Source: BMS3BBIN04 sp964552465 (GTDB taxonomy: Bacteria > Electryoneota > Electryoneia > Electryoneales > Electryoneaceae). From it: 64,000 bases of DNA. The stretch covers positions 73,517 through 137,516 of the forward strand of contig CAZKGR010000007.1 of assembly GCA_964552465.1 (NCBI GenBank), written 5' to 3'. This document shows, piece after piece, positions 34,344 to 41,662 of this stretch. A program made the position numbers and the translations under genes. How positions within the stretch are numbered: the first letter of the stretch is position 1; each line of letters starts with the position of its first letter. Under the pieces are notes generated by a model that searched no databases, was not told the origin of the DNA, and saw only the letters and a program-made list of their open reading frames with translations.

Positions 34344-35075
34344 TTACTCCACCAGTTCTACTTCGGATCCATCCTGCGATGTCTCACGGATGATTCCATC
34401 CACCAGGCGAACAACTCGATCAGCTCGTTCCGCCCAATCTTCGTTATGTGTGACTACGATAATGCTTGATCCTTGTTCCCGGACGAATTTGATCAAGTCG
34501 CTTTCGAGTTTTCGTCCGGTCGGGCGGTCGAGATTACCTGTTGGCTCATCAGCGAGGATGAGTTTCGGTTTGTTCATCAGCGCGCGTGCAACCGCCACAC
34601 GTTGCTGTTCGCCGCCTGATAGTTCCGCAGGTTTGTTTTCGAGACGGTGACCCAGCCCAAATGAATCCAGCAACTCTTGTGCCGGAGCTTTAGCGTCCTG
34701 AGCTGATACACCTCGCACGCGAGCGGGCATCATCACATTTTCCAGCGCCGAAAATGCGGGCAGCAGGTGATGGAATTGAAATACGAAGCCGATGGTATCG
34801 CGTCGCAACTCTGCACGTTTCTCTTTACGCAAAGATGCAGCGTCTTCGCCGAGTAACCTTAGCGTACCGCTGGACGGACTCTCAAGCGTTCCGAGGATGT
34901 GGAGCAGCGTGCTCTTGCCCGCGCCGGACGGTCCGACGATGGCAACGAACTCGCCAGGCTGAATGGCGAAATCGATCCCGCGCAGCACGTCGATGGTTCG
35001 CCGTCCCTGTTGATATGACTTACGCACATCAGTCACCTCAAGGATAGGCGTTGATATTTGAGGTTTATTATTCAT
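34344..35075 (-). CDS. lolD: lipoprotein-releasing ABC transporter ATPase LolD
   Basis: 243-residue ABC ATPase powering release of lipoproteins from the inner membrane. Walker A GPSGAGKSTLLH, signature LSGGEQQRVAVARAL, Walker B LILADEPTGNLD and the H-loop VVTHNEDWA are all present. It overlaps the FtsX-like permease gene by 8 nt, an arrangement typical of lolCD. MacB-type ATPases are similar, but the neighbouring permease lacks a MacB N-terminus. Confidence 0.9.
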   Translation of the reverse strand: MNNKPQISTPILEVTDVRKSYQQGRRTIDVLRGIDFAIQPGEFVAIVGPSGAGKSTLLHILGTLESPSSGTLRLLGEDAASLRKEKRAELRRDTIGFVFQFHHLLPAFSALENVMMPARVRGVSAQDAKAPAQELLDSFGLGHRLENKPAELSGGEQQRVAVARALMNKPKLILADEPTGNLDRPTGRKLESDLIKFVREQGSSIIVVTHNEDWAERADRVVRLVDGIIRETSQDGSEVELVE

Positions 35076-36339
35076 ACCGGATCGCCTCTACCGGATCGAG
35101 CGCTGCAGCCCGGTTTGCTGGATAGACAGCAGCGACGAGGCACAACAGGACGCCGACGATTCCAACAGCCGCGAAATCAGATGCGTGCATCAGCACTGGC
35201 AGTGTGTTCAACATATAAATGTCTGACGGCAAACTGAAGAAATGGTACGTCTGCTGCGCCCACAGCAGGCCAAACCCGAGTGCAAGCCCGGTGAATGTGC
35301 CCGTAATACCGACGACAAATCCCTGATAAAGGAAGATGCGTCGGATCTCCTGTTGTGTCGCGCCCATTGTCAGCAGGATGCCGATTTCCTTGCGTTTCTC
35401 GAGCGTGACCATGACCAACGTTGAGACGATGTTGAACGCTGCGACCAGAATAATCAGGCTGAGCACGATGAACATCGCCCACTTTTCGAGCTGCATCCAA
35501 CTGAACAGGGTCTTGCGCATCTCGAACCATGTACGCGGATACCACGGGTAGCCGATCTGATCGGTGACCATATCCTTGACATCCCACGCGTCCTCGAGGG
35601 TGGTCGTCTTGACGTCGAGTCCACTGACAGAATTGCCCATCTGGAACAGCGATTGAGCTTCGGACAGTCCGACCAGGCTGAAGACCTGATCGAATTCGGC
35701 GAGGCCAGACTCGAAGATGCCGGTGATCCGATACTGGCCCATGCGAGGCTGGCTGAACGGTCCGCTCATCCCGGCCGGGCTGAGCAGGTAGACGGTGTCA
35801 CCAAGGGTTGCATAGAGAACATCCGCGAGGTAGCGTCCGAGGACGATGCCAGCCATATCGTCGCTACCCGGCGCAGTGTCCAAGCTGTCCAGTGTTCCGG
35901 CGATAATCATCCCGGGCAAGTCATTGACCGCTCCGACGGTTTCGACATCAACGCCGCGGATGATCGTGCCTTCGGTGCGTTTGCCGTTCCGGATCATCCC
36001 CTTGTCGAGGATGTATGGGGTGACGGCGTCGACCTTGTCCATCGCGCGGATCTCGTCCGCGACCGACTCCCAGTTCTTCGCCGCGTTACCACTGAAGATC
36101 GAGACACGCAGCGGCGCATCCGCCCCGATGATCCGTGCCCGGACTTCTTCCTCGAAGCCGTTCATGATCGAGAGGACGATAACCAGCGCAGCCGCTCCAA
36201 CCCCGACACCGGCGGCGGAGAGGTAGGTGATCAGTGAGATGAAACCGGTGCGTCGCTTGGAACGCAGGTACCGGTTCGCTATGGTCCAGGTGTAGTGGGA
36301 CAGGATTTGTATCCTCGATCTACCATATGCCCCAGACAT
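35068..36339 (-). CDS. lipoprotein-releasing permease, LolC/LolE type
   Basis: 423-residue FtsX/LolCE permease: an N-terminal helix (FISLITYLSAAGVGVGAAALVIVLSIMNGFEEE, the family hallmark), a large periplasmic domain (about 60-265), then three helices (about 280-305, 325-350, 380-405). It ends YPANRAAALDPVEAIRYE, the conserved LolC/E C-terminus. With LolD it transfers outer-membrane lipoproteins to the LolA chaperone. A single gene here means LolC/E are probably a homodimer. Confidence 0.92.
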   Translation of the reverse strand: MSGAYGRSRIQILSHYTWTIANRYLRSKRRTGFISLITYLSAAGVGVGAAALVIVLSIMNGFEEEVRARIIGADAPLRVSIFSGNAAKNWESVADEIRAMDKVDAVTPYILDKGMIRNGKRTEGTIIRGVDVETVGAVNDLPGMIIAGTLDSLDTAPGSDDMAGIVLGRYLADVLYATLGDTVYLLSPAGMSGPFSQPRMGQYRITGIFESGLAEFDQVFSLVGLSEAQSLFQMGNSVSGLDVKTTTLEDAWDVKDMVTDQIGYPWYPRTWFEMRKTLFSWMQLEKWAMFIVLSLIILVAAFNIVSTLVMVTLEKRKEIGILLTMGATQQEIRRIFLYQGFVVGITGTFTGLALGFGLLWAQQTYHFFSLPSDIYMLNTLPVLMHASDFAAVGIVGVLLCLVAAVYPANRAAALDPVEAIRYE

Positions 36340-36361
36340 TTAAGCCTGGGATGATCAACAT

Positions 36362-36394
36362 GTGCCCCTGCGGGCTTCGCCAGCAGGGATCATC
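36362..36394. repeat. palindrome GCCCCTGC...GCAGGGATCATC
   Basis: GTGCCCCTGCGGGC, TTC apex, GCCAGCAGGGATCATC. It shares the framework (GCCC, variable stem, GGGATCATC) with 19610-19641 but has a different stem. It lies upstream of the lolC-like gene. Confidence 0.55.
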
Positions 36395-36423
36395 TACATT
36401 GATATCTTGAATTAATGGAAGCT

Positions 36424-36453
36424 ACAAAAAACCGTCGCGCATGGCACGACGGT
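36424..36453 (-). terminator. intrinsic terminator after the sulfatase
   Basis: Arms ACCGTCG / CGACGGT extended to the ATG loop; the minus-strand reading ends GGTTTTTTGTAGC. It lies about 45 bp past the sulfatase stop. Confidence 0.85.
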
Positions 36454-36496
36454 TCCGTGTATTTCGTTCCGTGGAGGCCATGTTCGTTAAAACTGA

Positions 36497-37852
36497 TCAG
36501 CCGTCATCCGGCATCCACTGCGCGAGATCATCCATCATGTCGCGGTACTGAGGATCGCCAGCCAGGTTCGTCCACTCGTTGGGATCGTTGTCATGATCGT
36601 ACAGCTCTTCGGTACCGTCAGAGTATCGTATGTAGCGCCATTGTTCATTTCGGATAGAATGATTACCCGCCAGCCATGTGGTCAATGCAGGACGTGTGCG
36701 CGGAGTTTCTGGATCGCTTAATTGTGGGACCAGGCTTTCGCCTTCGAATTGTTCATTCAGCGTTGGAAGGTTGCACAAGTCAGACACCGTCGGGAAGACA
36801 TCACCCAGCGCTACACCCTGATTGCAGTTTAATCCACCCTGCATCCATGGAACATGGAAGATCAAGGGAACATGTGTTGCCTCTTCCCACAGCGCAAACT
36901 TCTGCCAATTTGTCTTCTCTCCCAGGTGGAAGCCGTGATCCGAGGTGAGGAAGATAATGGTGTCATCGCGAGCGGGGCTGGCGTCCCACGCATCCAGGAC
37001 CCTTCCGATCATCGCATCAGCGAATTCGACGCTAGCCAGATAACCAGCGACCGCCGCTCTCCACTGCTTGCCGACAACAGTTCGATTGTGCAGGTATGTA
37101 CGAGCCAGGTCCTGTCCCATTGCCGGAACATCGTCGAGATCGCCATCCAGGAACGGCGGCATTATGATTTCTTCCTGCGGATAGTGTTCAGAATACTCGC
37201 GTGGACAGTAAAGCGGTGTGTGTGGACGATGCGTTCCGTAGGCGAGCAGATTTGCGCCCGGCTGTGGGTTGAGGAGATAATCATTTATCCACGCAGCGTT
37301 GATCGCATCCGTTGTCTGGTCGACGTGGAGGTCAATTGGTGACCAGTCAAACCTGTTTTTCTGTGTTGATGGCAGACGGTTCTGATGACGTTGTGGTGTA
37401 CTGATCGTGGAAGGATCTGATGAGCTGAAGTCCCAAACATCGGGTTCAACATCGTGCTCGATCTTGCCTGAAGAATATGTCGCATATCCGTTGTTACTCA
37501 AATGGCGCGGTAGCGTGATCGCGTCAGGAATCAACTCCTGCCAATCGTCCGGATTGTCGTAAACTCCAGATGTTGAAGGCAGGATACTTGTGAGCAGATT
37601 TACGCGTGAAGGATTACACGCTGGCGCCGAACAGTGCGCGTTTGTGAAGAGAACACCGGATTCCGCCAGCGCATCCATATTTGGTGTTCTCGCCTGCGGA
37701 TGCCCACCCAAACAGCCGAGGTAATCATTGAGATCATCCACGAGCAGCATCAGCACATTCGGTGCTTGCGGCTGTGAATGCAAAATTGCAGGAAAAGCAC
37801 TCGTTGCTGCGGCTGCCAAACCAGTCGTTTGAATAAATCGGCGTCGGTTCAT
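36497..37852 (-). CDS. Tat-exported sulfatase, iduronate-2-sulfatase-like
   Basis: 451-residue sulfatase of the alkaline phosphatase superfamily. The N-terminus NRRRFIQTTGLAAAATSAFPA is a twin-arginine signal. PNVLMLLVDDLNDYLGCLGG binds metal, and CNPSR (C79-R83) is the formylglycine-maturation motif with active-site cysteine. TSDHGFHLGEK near residue 297 supplies further metal ligands. The order resembles iduronate-2-sulfatase and choline-type clades, so it likely removes sulfate from a polysaccharide in the periplasm. No formylglycine-generating enzyme is nearby. Upstream neighbour is a T9SS protein 16 bp away in the same direction. Confidence 0.9.
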   Translation of the reverse strand: MNRRRFIQTTGLAAAATSAFPAILHSQPQAPNVLMLLVDDLNDYLGCLGGHPQARTPNMDALAESGVLFTNAHCSAPACNPSRVNLLTSILPSTSGVYDNPDDWQELIPDAITLPRHLSNNGYATYSSGKIEHDVEPDVWDFSSSDPSTISTPQRHQNRLPSTQKNRFDWSPIDLHVDQTTDAINAAWINDYLLNPQPGANLLAYGTHRPHTPLYCPREYSEHYPQEEIIMPPFLDGDLDDVPAMGQDLARTYLHNRTVVGKQWRAAVAGYLASVEFADAMIGRVLDAWDASPARDDTIIFLTSDHGFHLGEKTNWQKFALWEEATHVPLIFHVPWMQGGLNCNQGVALGDVFPTVSDLCNLPTLNEQFEGESLVPQLSDPETPRTRPALTTWLAGNHSIRNEQWRYIRYSDGTEELYDHDNDPNEWTNLAGDPQYRDMMDDLAQWMPDDG

Positions 37853-37868
37853 TGTGTCATCATCCGAG

Positions 37869-39320
37869 TTATTTCAAGAGGGTGAGGCGTTGCAGTTGAT
37901 CTTGCGATCCGGCGGAACGGCCCCGCACGAAATATGTTCCAGACGCCAGTCCTCGGGCGTCGAAACTGAATTGGTGAATACCAGCAAACGCATATTGGGA
38001 GTTAGCCAACACGGTGACTTCCCGTCCAAGCACGTCGAAGACCCGCAGGTCAAATGGACCACCAGACGGTAATTCCACATGAATTGTGATCTGTGAATTG
38101 AACGGATTTGGCCATGAATGTAATGTGAATGTACTGGGTAATGACGGCGTCGGGTCACCATCCACTTCAACTTGCAAATCGTCAATGTAGTAGTAGTCGT
38201 TTGAGCCGATGGGTTCACTCGAGGTCATTCCCACCGCAATCCATGTGTTATCTACACGTCGCGCCAGATCGAGGAACTCCTCATTTCCGTCGCCACCATA
38301 GTGAGTTTGCCGCTCCAGGATTCCCTGTCCATTTGAATCAGTCAGCACCAGCCAGCCTTGCCGCTTGACTGACGAATAGTTGTAACGGCTGCCAGCGAGC
38401 AGGAAGCTGCCATCTTCTTTCAAGCCAATGGCATGGAACTCGTCATCGCCTTGGCCACCATAGCTGCGTCGCCACAGTTCATCACCGTTTCCGTTGATCA
38501 TTACCAACAGTCCGTCCGACTGTTCGCTGTTTGAATCGGAAAAGGTTCGTCCGGCAATGGCGAAATTCCCGTTTGGCAGGGCGAGGATGGCATGTGCATC
38601 GGATGGGTAGTCATTTTCAAGAATCGAGTTCCAGACGGTGTTTCCATCTGCATCAACTCGTACAACATAGATATTGCGCTGATAGCTGGATCTGTCCGCG
38701 ACTGATCCTGCCAGGACTGCACCTCCGTCGTCGGTTAGTTGCAGATCGTATCCCAGTTCCTGGTCATTTTCATCGCCGTAGCTGGCTGACCACAGCGTAT
38801 CGCCATCGGCCGATACACGAAGAAGAAGAAAGTCATGAGCTTCCTGATGTGGGTCAGATATGGACCCGATGATCCATGATGAACCATCATCTTCAACCGC
38901 CAAGGCAGAAGCGTTTTCCCAGGGAACATCTCTCTCAGGGAAGAGCGTCCAAACGGTGTCGCCATTTGAATCAAACCGGACAATTGCGAGATCGAAGCTG
39001 CCTCGACGCGTGCTGCCGCAAGAGCCGGCAGCTATGCAACCGCCTCCTTCAGTTGAGGCAATGTCATCAAACTGATCCCAATACGGAAAATCCAGAGTCT
39101 GTGTCCACAAAACGTCACCAGAGCTGTCAAGATGTGCAACGACAGCAGCAATGATATTCGTTTCACTCGTCGATGAATGTCCGGCAACGAACATTCCATT
39201 TGCATCATCTGAGCAAACAGCGCGCAGGACGTCATAACCAGTTGTTGACGGAGGTTGGGCAAGAATTTGCGCTACCTGAACGAAGAGAATCAGAGTGATG
39301 AATACCGCATGACGGAGCAT
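37869..39320 (-). CDS. T9SS-sorted beta-propeller-like protein
   Basis: 483-residue secreted protein of unknown activity. A signal peptide (MLRHAVFITLILFVQVAQILAQ) is followed by about seven repeats of a roughly 50-residue strand pattern (G-x-x-L-A-G-S, D-x-x-L-x-V-D-x-x-G-x-x-L-W), as in PQQ/quinoprotein-like propellers of FCB bacteria. The C-terminus has WPNPFNSQITIHVELP, FDVLGREVTVLA, GLASGTYFVRG and ends QRLTLLK, a T9SS type A sorting domain. The ATG at 39320 is preferred because the signal peptide begins there and AGGA lies upstream; an in-frame ATG at 39434 falls beside the terminator of the next gene. Confidence 0.85.
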   Translation of the reverse strand: MLRHAVFITLILFVQVAQILAQPPSTTGYDVLRAVCSDDANGMFVAGHSSTSETNIIAAVVAHLDSSGDVLWTQTLDFPYWDQFDDIASTEGGGCIAAGSCGSTRRGSFDLAIVRFDSNGDTVWTLFPERDVPWENASALAVEDDGSSWIIGSISDPHQEAHDFLLLRVSADGDTLWSASYGDENDQELGYDLQLTDDGGAVLAGSVADRSSYQRNIYVVRVDADGNTVWNSILENDYPSDAHAILALPNGNFAIAGRTFSDSNSEQSDGLLVMINGNGDELWRRSYGGQGDDEFHAIGLKEDGSFLLAGSRYNYSSVKRQGWLVLTDSNGQGILERQTHYGGDGNEEFLDLARRVDNTWIAVGMTSSEPIGSNDYYYIDDLQVEVDGDPTPSLPSTFTLHSWPNPFNSQITIHVELPSGGPFDLRVFDVLGREVTVLANSQYAFAGIHQFSFDARGLASGTYFVRGRSAGSQDQLQRLTLLK

Positions 39321-39395
39321 TGGCGAATCCTGTAATTGGATGTTCAATGTACAACGATGGTATGGGTTGATGAAGTCCTCTGTTGTGGAAAAAGA

Positions 39396-39427
39396 ATACG
39401 CCTGACTCCGAGGGGAATCAGGCGTTG
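39396..39427 (-). terminator. intrinsic terminator after the deiminase
   Basis: Arms ACGCCTGA / TCAGGCGT plus TCC/GGA across single mismatches. The minus-strand reading ends GCGTATTCTTTTTCC. It lies about 22 bp past the deiminase stop. Confidence 0.85.
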
Positions 39428-39448
39428 GGATCATCGGGAAATCGCGTG

Positions 39449-41257
39449 TTACTTCAGCAACGTAACCTTCTGCATCAGGTTACCTCGGCCTGCGATGGAC
39501 GCGTGCACGAAGTACACTCCACTGCTCAAGTTGCTTCCGTCCAGCGTCAGAGTATGCTCTCCGGCGTTGATCGGACCATTGTACAAGGTTGCGACCTGCT
39601 GACCGTTGACGTTGTAGACGCTTACACTGATGTCAGAGCGTTCTGGCAAGTTTAACCGCAGGCTGGTTGTCGGGTTGAACGGATTCGGCCACGCTTCGCT
39701 CAGGCTGATGTCACGGGGCAAACCGCCACGCATGCCATCATCACCAGCTGTGAAACTGCCGTTAAGGATCCATTCAGTTCCGGCTCCGGGTCGGATCCCT
39801 GTTTTAGTGAATGTGAATGAATCCTCGGCGACGACGTTCTGTCCGTCACTGATCTTGGCGACATAGGTGTATTCGCCACCCGCGACACCACCTGGCACAT
39901 ACTGGCTCATCGTCGCAGTGTTGATCACTTGCAGCGGTGCCAGGTTCAGGTTGTATTCCAGAATGGGTCCGTAAACATTGCCCAGCGGCGTGATAGCCTC
40001 GGTCCATGCCTGTCCAGTGAACGGTGCGTCAAGATAGTTCGTAACCGTCGCACTGAACTGGAAGGTGCCGCCGCCCCAGGGGATCACAATTGGCTGACCA
40101 ACCGGGTGCAATTGAACACCGGCCAGCTGCTGGATGGGAATAGGAATCTCGATAACAACACAGTGCAATTCGCCACCAAGCGGGGCGATCTGGTTGCAAT
40201 CAATACCAACAACTTCCCAGTCCGGGCCGAGCCCAGCCTCGTAGGCAGCGATAGCATCTGCATCGGAGGCAATTCCGTATGTCGGGATAATCGCCTTGTT
40301 GTTGATCAGAAAGCTGTTAGTGTGTGTCTTGTAGTATCCACCACCTTGATACGCGGGCATCGGGATGCGGACGATATCGAAGGTGCCACCATCGTAAGTG
40401 GGCGTTGCATCCATGACAGCAGCGTGGCTTTCGACGAGCTGGTAGTTAACGTCATTCTGCTGGAACTCAGCCACCATGATGGTGTGGTCGTTCAAGATTT
40501 TCGACCAGATATCGATGTGGCCCGTCCCATCGTTGGCGATACGTTGGAAGATGTGAATGTCTTCCTGACCAAAGTAGTTCTGATAGATGTCTTCAACCTC
40601 AGCTTGTGTCATTCCGGGATTGGCATCCATAACGCGGGTGGACATCATGATGGTACCGTGACCATCATTCATCATGTTGCCGCCCTCGTGGTACAGGTTC
40701 GGGCCATAGTAGCCGTAATCCCACTCTCCGGCCAACCATTCTGGTACGTAGTCATCCAACGGTCGGGTCGGGTAATAGCGCAGGTCAACGATGGAATGCG
40801 CGCCCTGATCATCAACGAACCACGGGCCCCAATCGCGAACCCAGATGGCATTTGTACTAACGAACAACCACTCAACATTCTCCAGGCCGACGCCGAAACT
40901 TGCCAGTGAGCTGATGCAACTATTCTGCTGGTTAACGCTTGAGACGACAATGAAAACCGTGGCTACAGTCTGGGTTTCACCGACAATTCCAGCGAAGATG
41001 TCTTCATAATAGAATGGCCAACGAACCATTATGCCCTGTTTGGGCTCGAACTCCCCGTGCAGGTAGACCGGATTATCTGGCGGAGGAGTGATTGTATCAA
41101 CGACATATGGACCCGGTGTCGCCATCTCCTGCTGGGTCACCCAGCGGGGTAAAGGCTTTTCATTGTCTGTGGGATATTCAATGTCCGCATTTTCGGCGAA
41201 GGACGTGCCGGTCATCAGCAGGCCGATGAGCAATAAAATCAAGGGAAGACGGTTCAC
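39449..41257 (-). CDS. secreted agmatine/peptidylarginine deiminase with T9SS sorting domain
   Basis: 602-residue exported enzyme of the PAD_porph guanidino-hydrolase family, converting agmatine or peptidyl-arginine to the carbamoyl/citrulline product and ammonia. Signal peptide 1-21. Catalytic residues are visible: D142 in WVRDWGPW, H247 and D249 in GTGHIDIWSK, N314 in HTNSFLINN and the nucleophile C366 in LGGELHCVV. EGGNMMNDGHGTIMMSTRVM precedes the His. An Ig-like region and a sorting domain (AWPNPFNPTTSLRLNLP, GLxSGVYF-like end, QKVTLLK) follow. The same combination, deiminase plus T9SS tail, defines Porphyromonas gingivalis PPAD. Substrate choice cannot be told from sequence. Confidence 0.9.
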   Translation of the reverse strand: MNRLPLILLLIGLLMTGTSFAENADIEYPTDNEKPLPRWVTQQEMATPGPYVVDTITPPPDNPVYLHGEFEPKQGIMVRWPFYYEDIFAGIVGETQTVATVFIVVSSVNQQNSCISSLASFGVGLENVEWLFVSTNAIWVRDWGPWFVDDQGAHSIVDLRYYPTRPLDDYVPEWLAGEWDYGYYGPNLYHEGGNMMNDGHGTIMMSTRVMDANPGMTQAEVEDIYQNYFGQEDIHIFQRIANDGTGHIDIWSKILNDHTIMVAEFQQNDVNYQLVESHAAVMDATPTYDGGTFDIVRIPMPAYQGGGYYKTHTNSFLINNKAIIPTYGIASDADAIAAYEAGLGPDWEVVGIDCNQIAPLGGELHCVVIEIPIPIQQLAGVQLHPVGQPIVIPWGGGTFQFSATVTNYLDAPFTGQAWTEAITPLGNVYGPILEYNLNLAPLQVINTATMSQYVPGGVAGGEYTYVAKISDGQNVVAEDSFTFTKTGIRPGAGTEWILNGSFTAGDDGMRGGLPRDISLSEAWPNPFNPTTSLRLNLPERSDISVSVYNVNGQQVATLYNGPINAGEHTLTLDGSNLSSGVYFVHASIAGRGNLMQKVTLLK

Positions 41258-41387
41258 GATGGCCTCTCAGTTTTTAAAACATCATGTGAAGTCTAGCTAA
41301 TGTAGAGGTTGTGACTGGCTAGAGCAATGAAAGTGTCGAAAATCTCGATATTTTCTGGTTGGATTAATGTGGACGAGTGATGCCCGC

Positions 41388-41478
41388 GTTTGCCCCGATT
41401 TGCTCGCAAATCGGGATGGAAACACTCGGGATATTAAGCGGTCGGGTAATCTGCACTTGCAAGTAAGTACGGGCAAAC
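41388..41478. repeat. inverted pair of GTTTGCCC palindromes (BIME-like)
   Basis: Copy 1 at 41388-41416 (arms CCCGATTTGC / GCAAATCGGG, loop TC). Copy 2 on the opposite strand at 41449-41478, reading GTTTGCCCGTACTTAC then TTGCAAGTGCAGAT. The two face each other across 32 bp, the arrangement of REP pairs in bacterial interspersed mosaic elements. It lies upstream of the deiminase gene. Confidence 0.75.
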
Positions 41479-41577
41479 TCTTGCAAAAGCTCCACCAACT
41501 GATTCCACCTTTGATTATCCGCGCCGACAGAGCCTGCGCGGGCATCATTCACGTTCCTCAGACATTTTGACACGAAA

Positions 41578-41609
41578 AAGCCCGATCCGGCAGGTGCCGG
41601 ATCGGGCTT
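41578..41609 (-). terminator. strong hairpin terminator and composite-element core
   Basis: Perfect 15-bp arms AAGCCCGATCCGGCA / TGCCGGATCGGGCTT with a GG loop; the minus strand continues TTTTTCGTG. The same core with two changes occurs at 54246-54277, and both are followed by heptad arrays. Confidence 0.9.
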
Positions 41610-41620
41610 CAGTATTAGTT

Positions 41621-41655
41621 ATCTCAAGTCTCGAATCTGGTATCTCGAGTCTTGT
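41621..41655. repeat. heptad repeat array (ATCTCGA type), 5 units
   Basis: ATCTCAA, GTCTCGA, ATCTGGT, ATCTCGA, GTCTTGT: more degenerate than other arrays but the 7-bp period is clear. It lies between the hairpin at 41578 and the stop codon at 41663. Confidence 0.65.
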
Positions 41656-41662
41656 CACAACT

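Noticed and set aside
39929..40909. Plus-strand open frame of 326 codons
   Set aside because: Antisense to the deiminase, whose catalytic residues are all visible.
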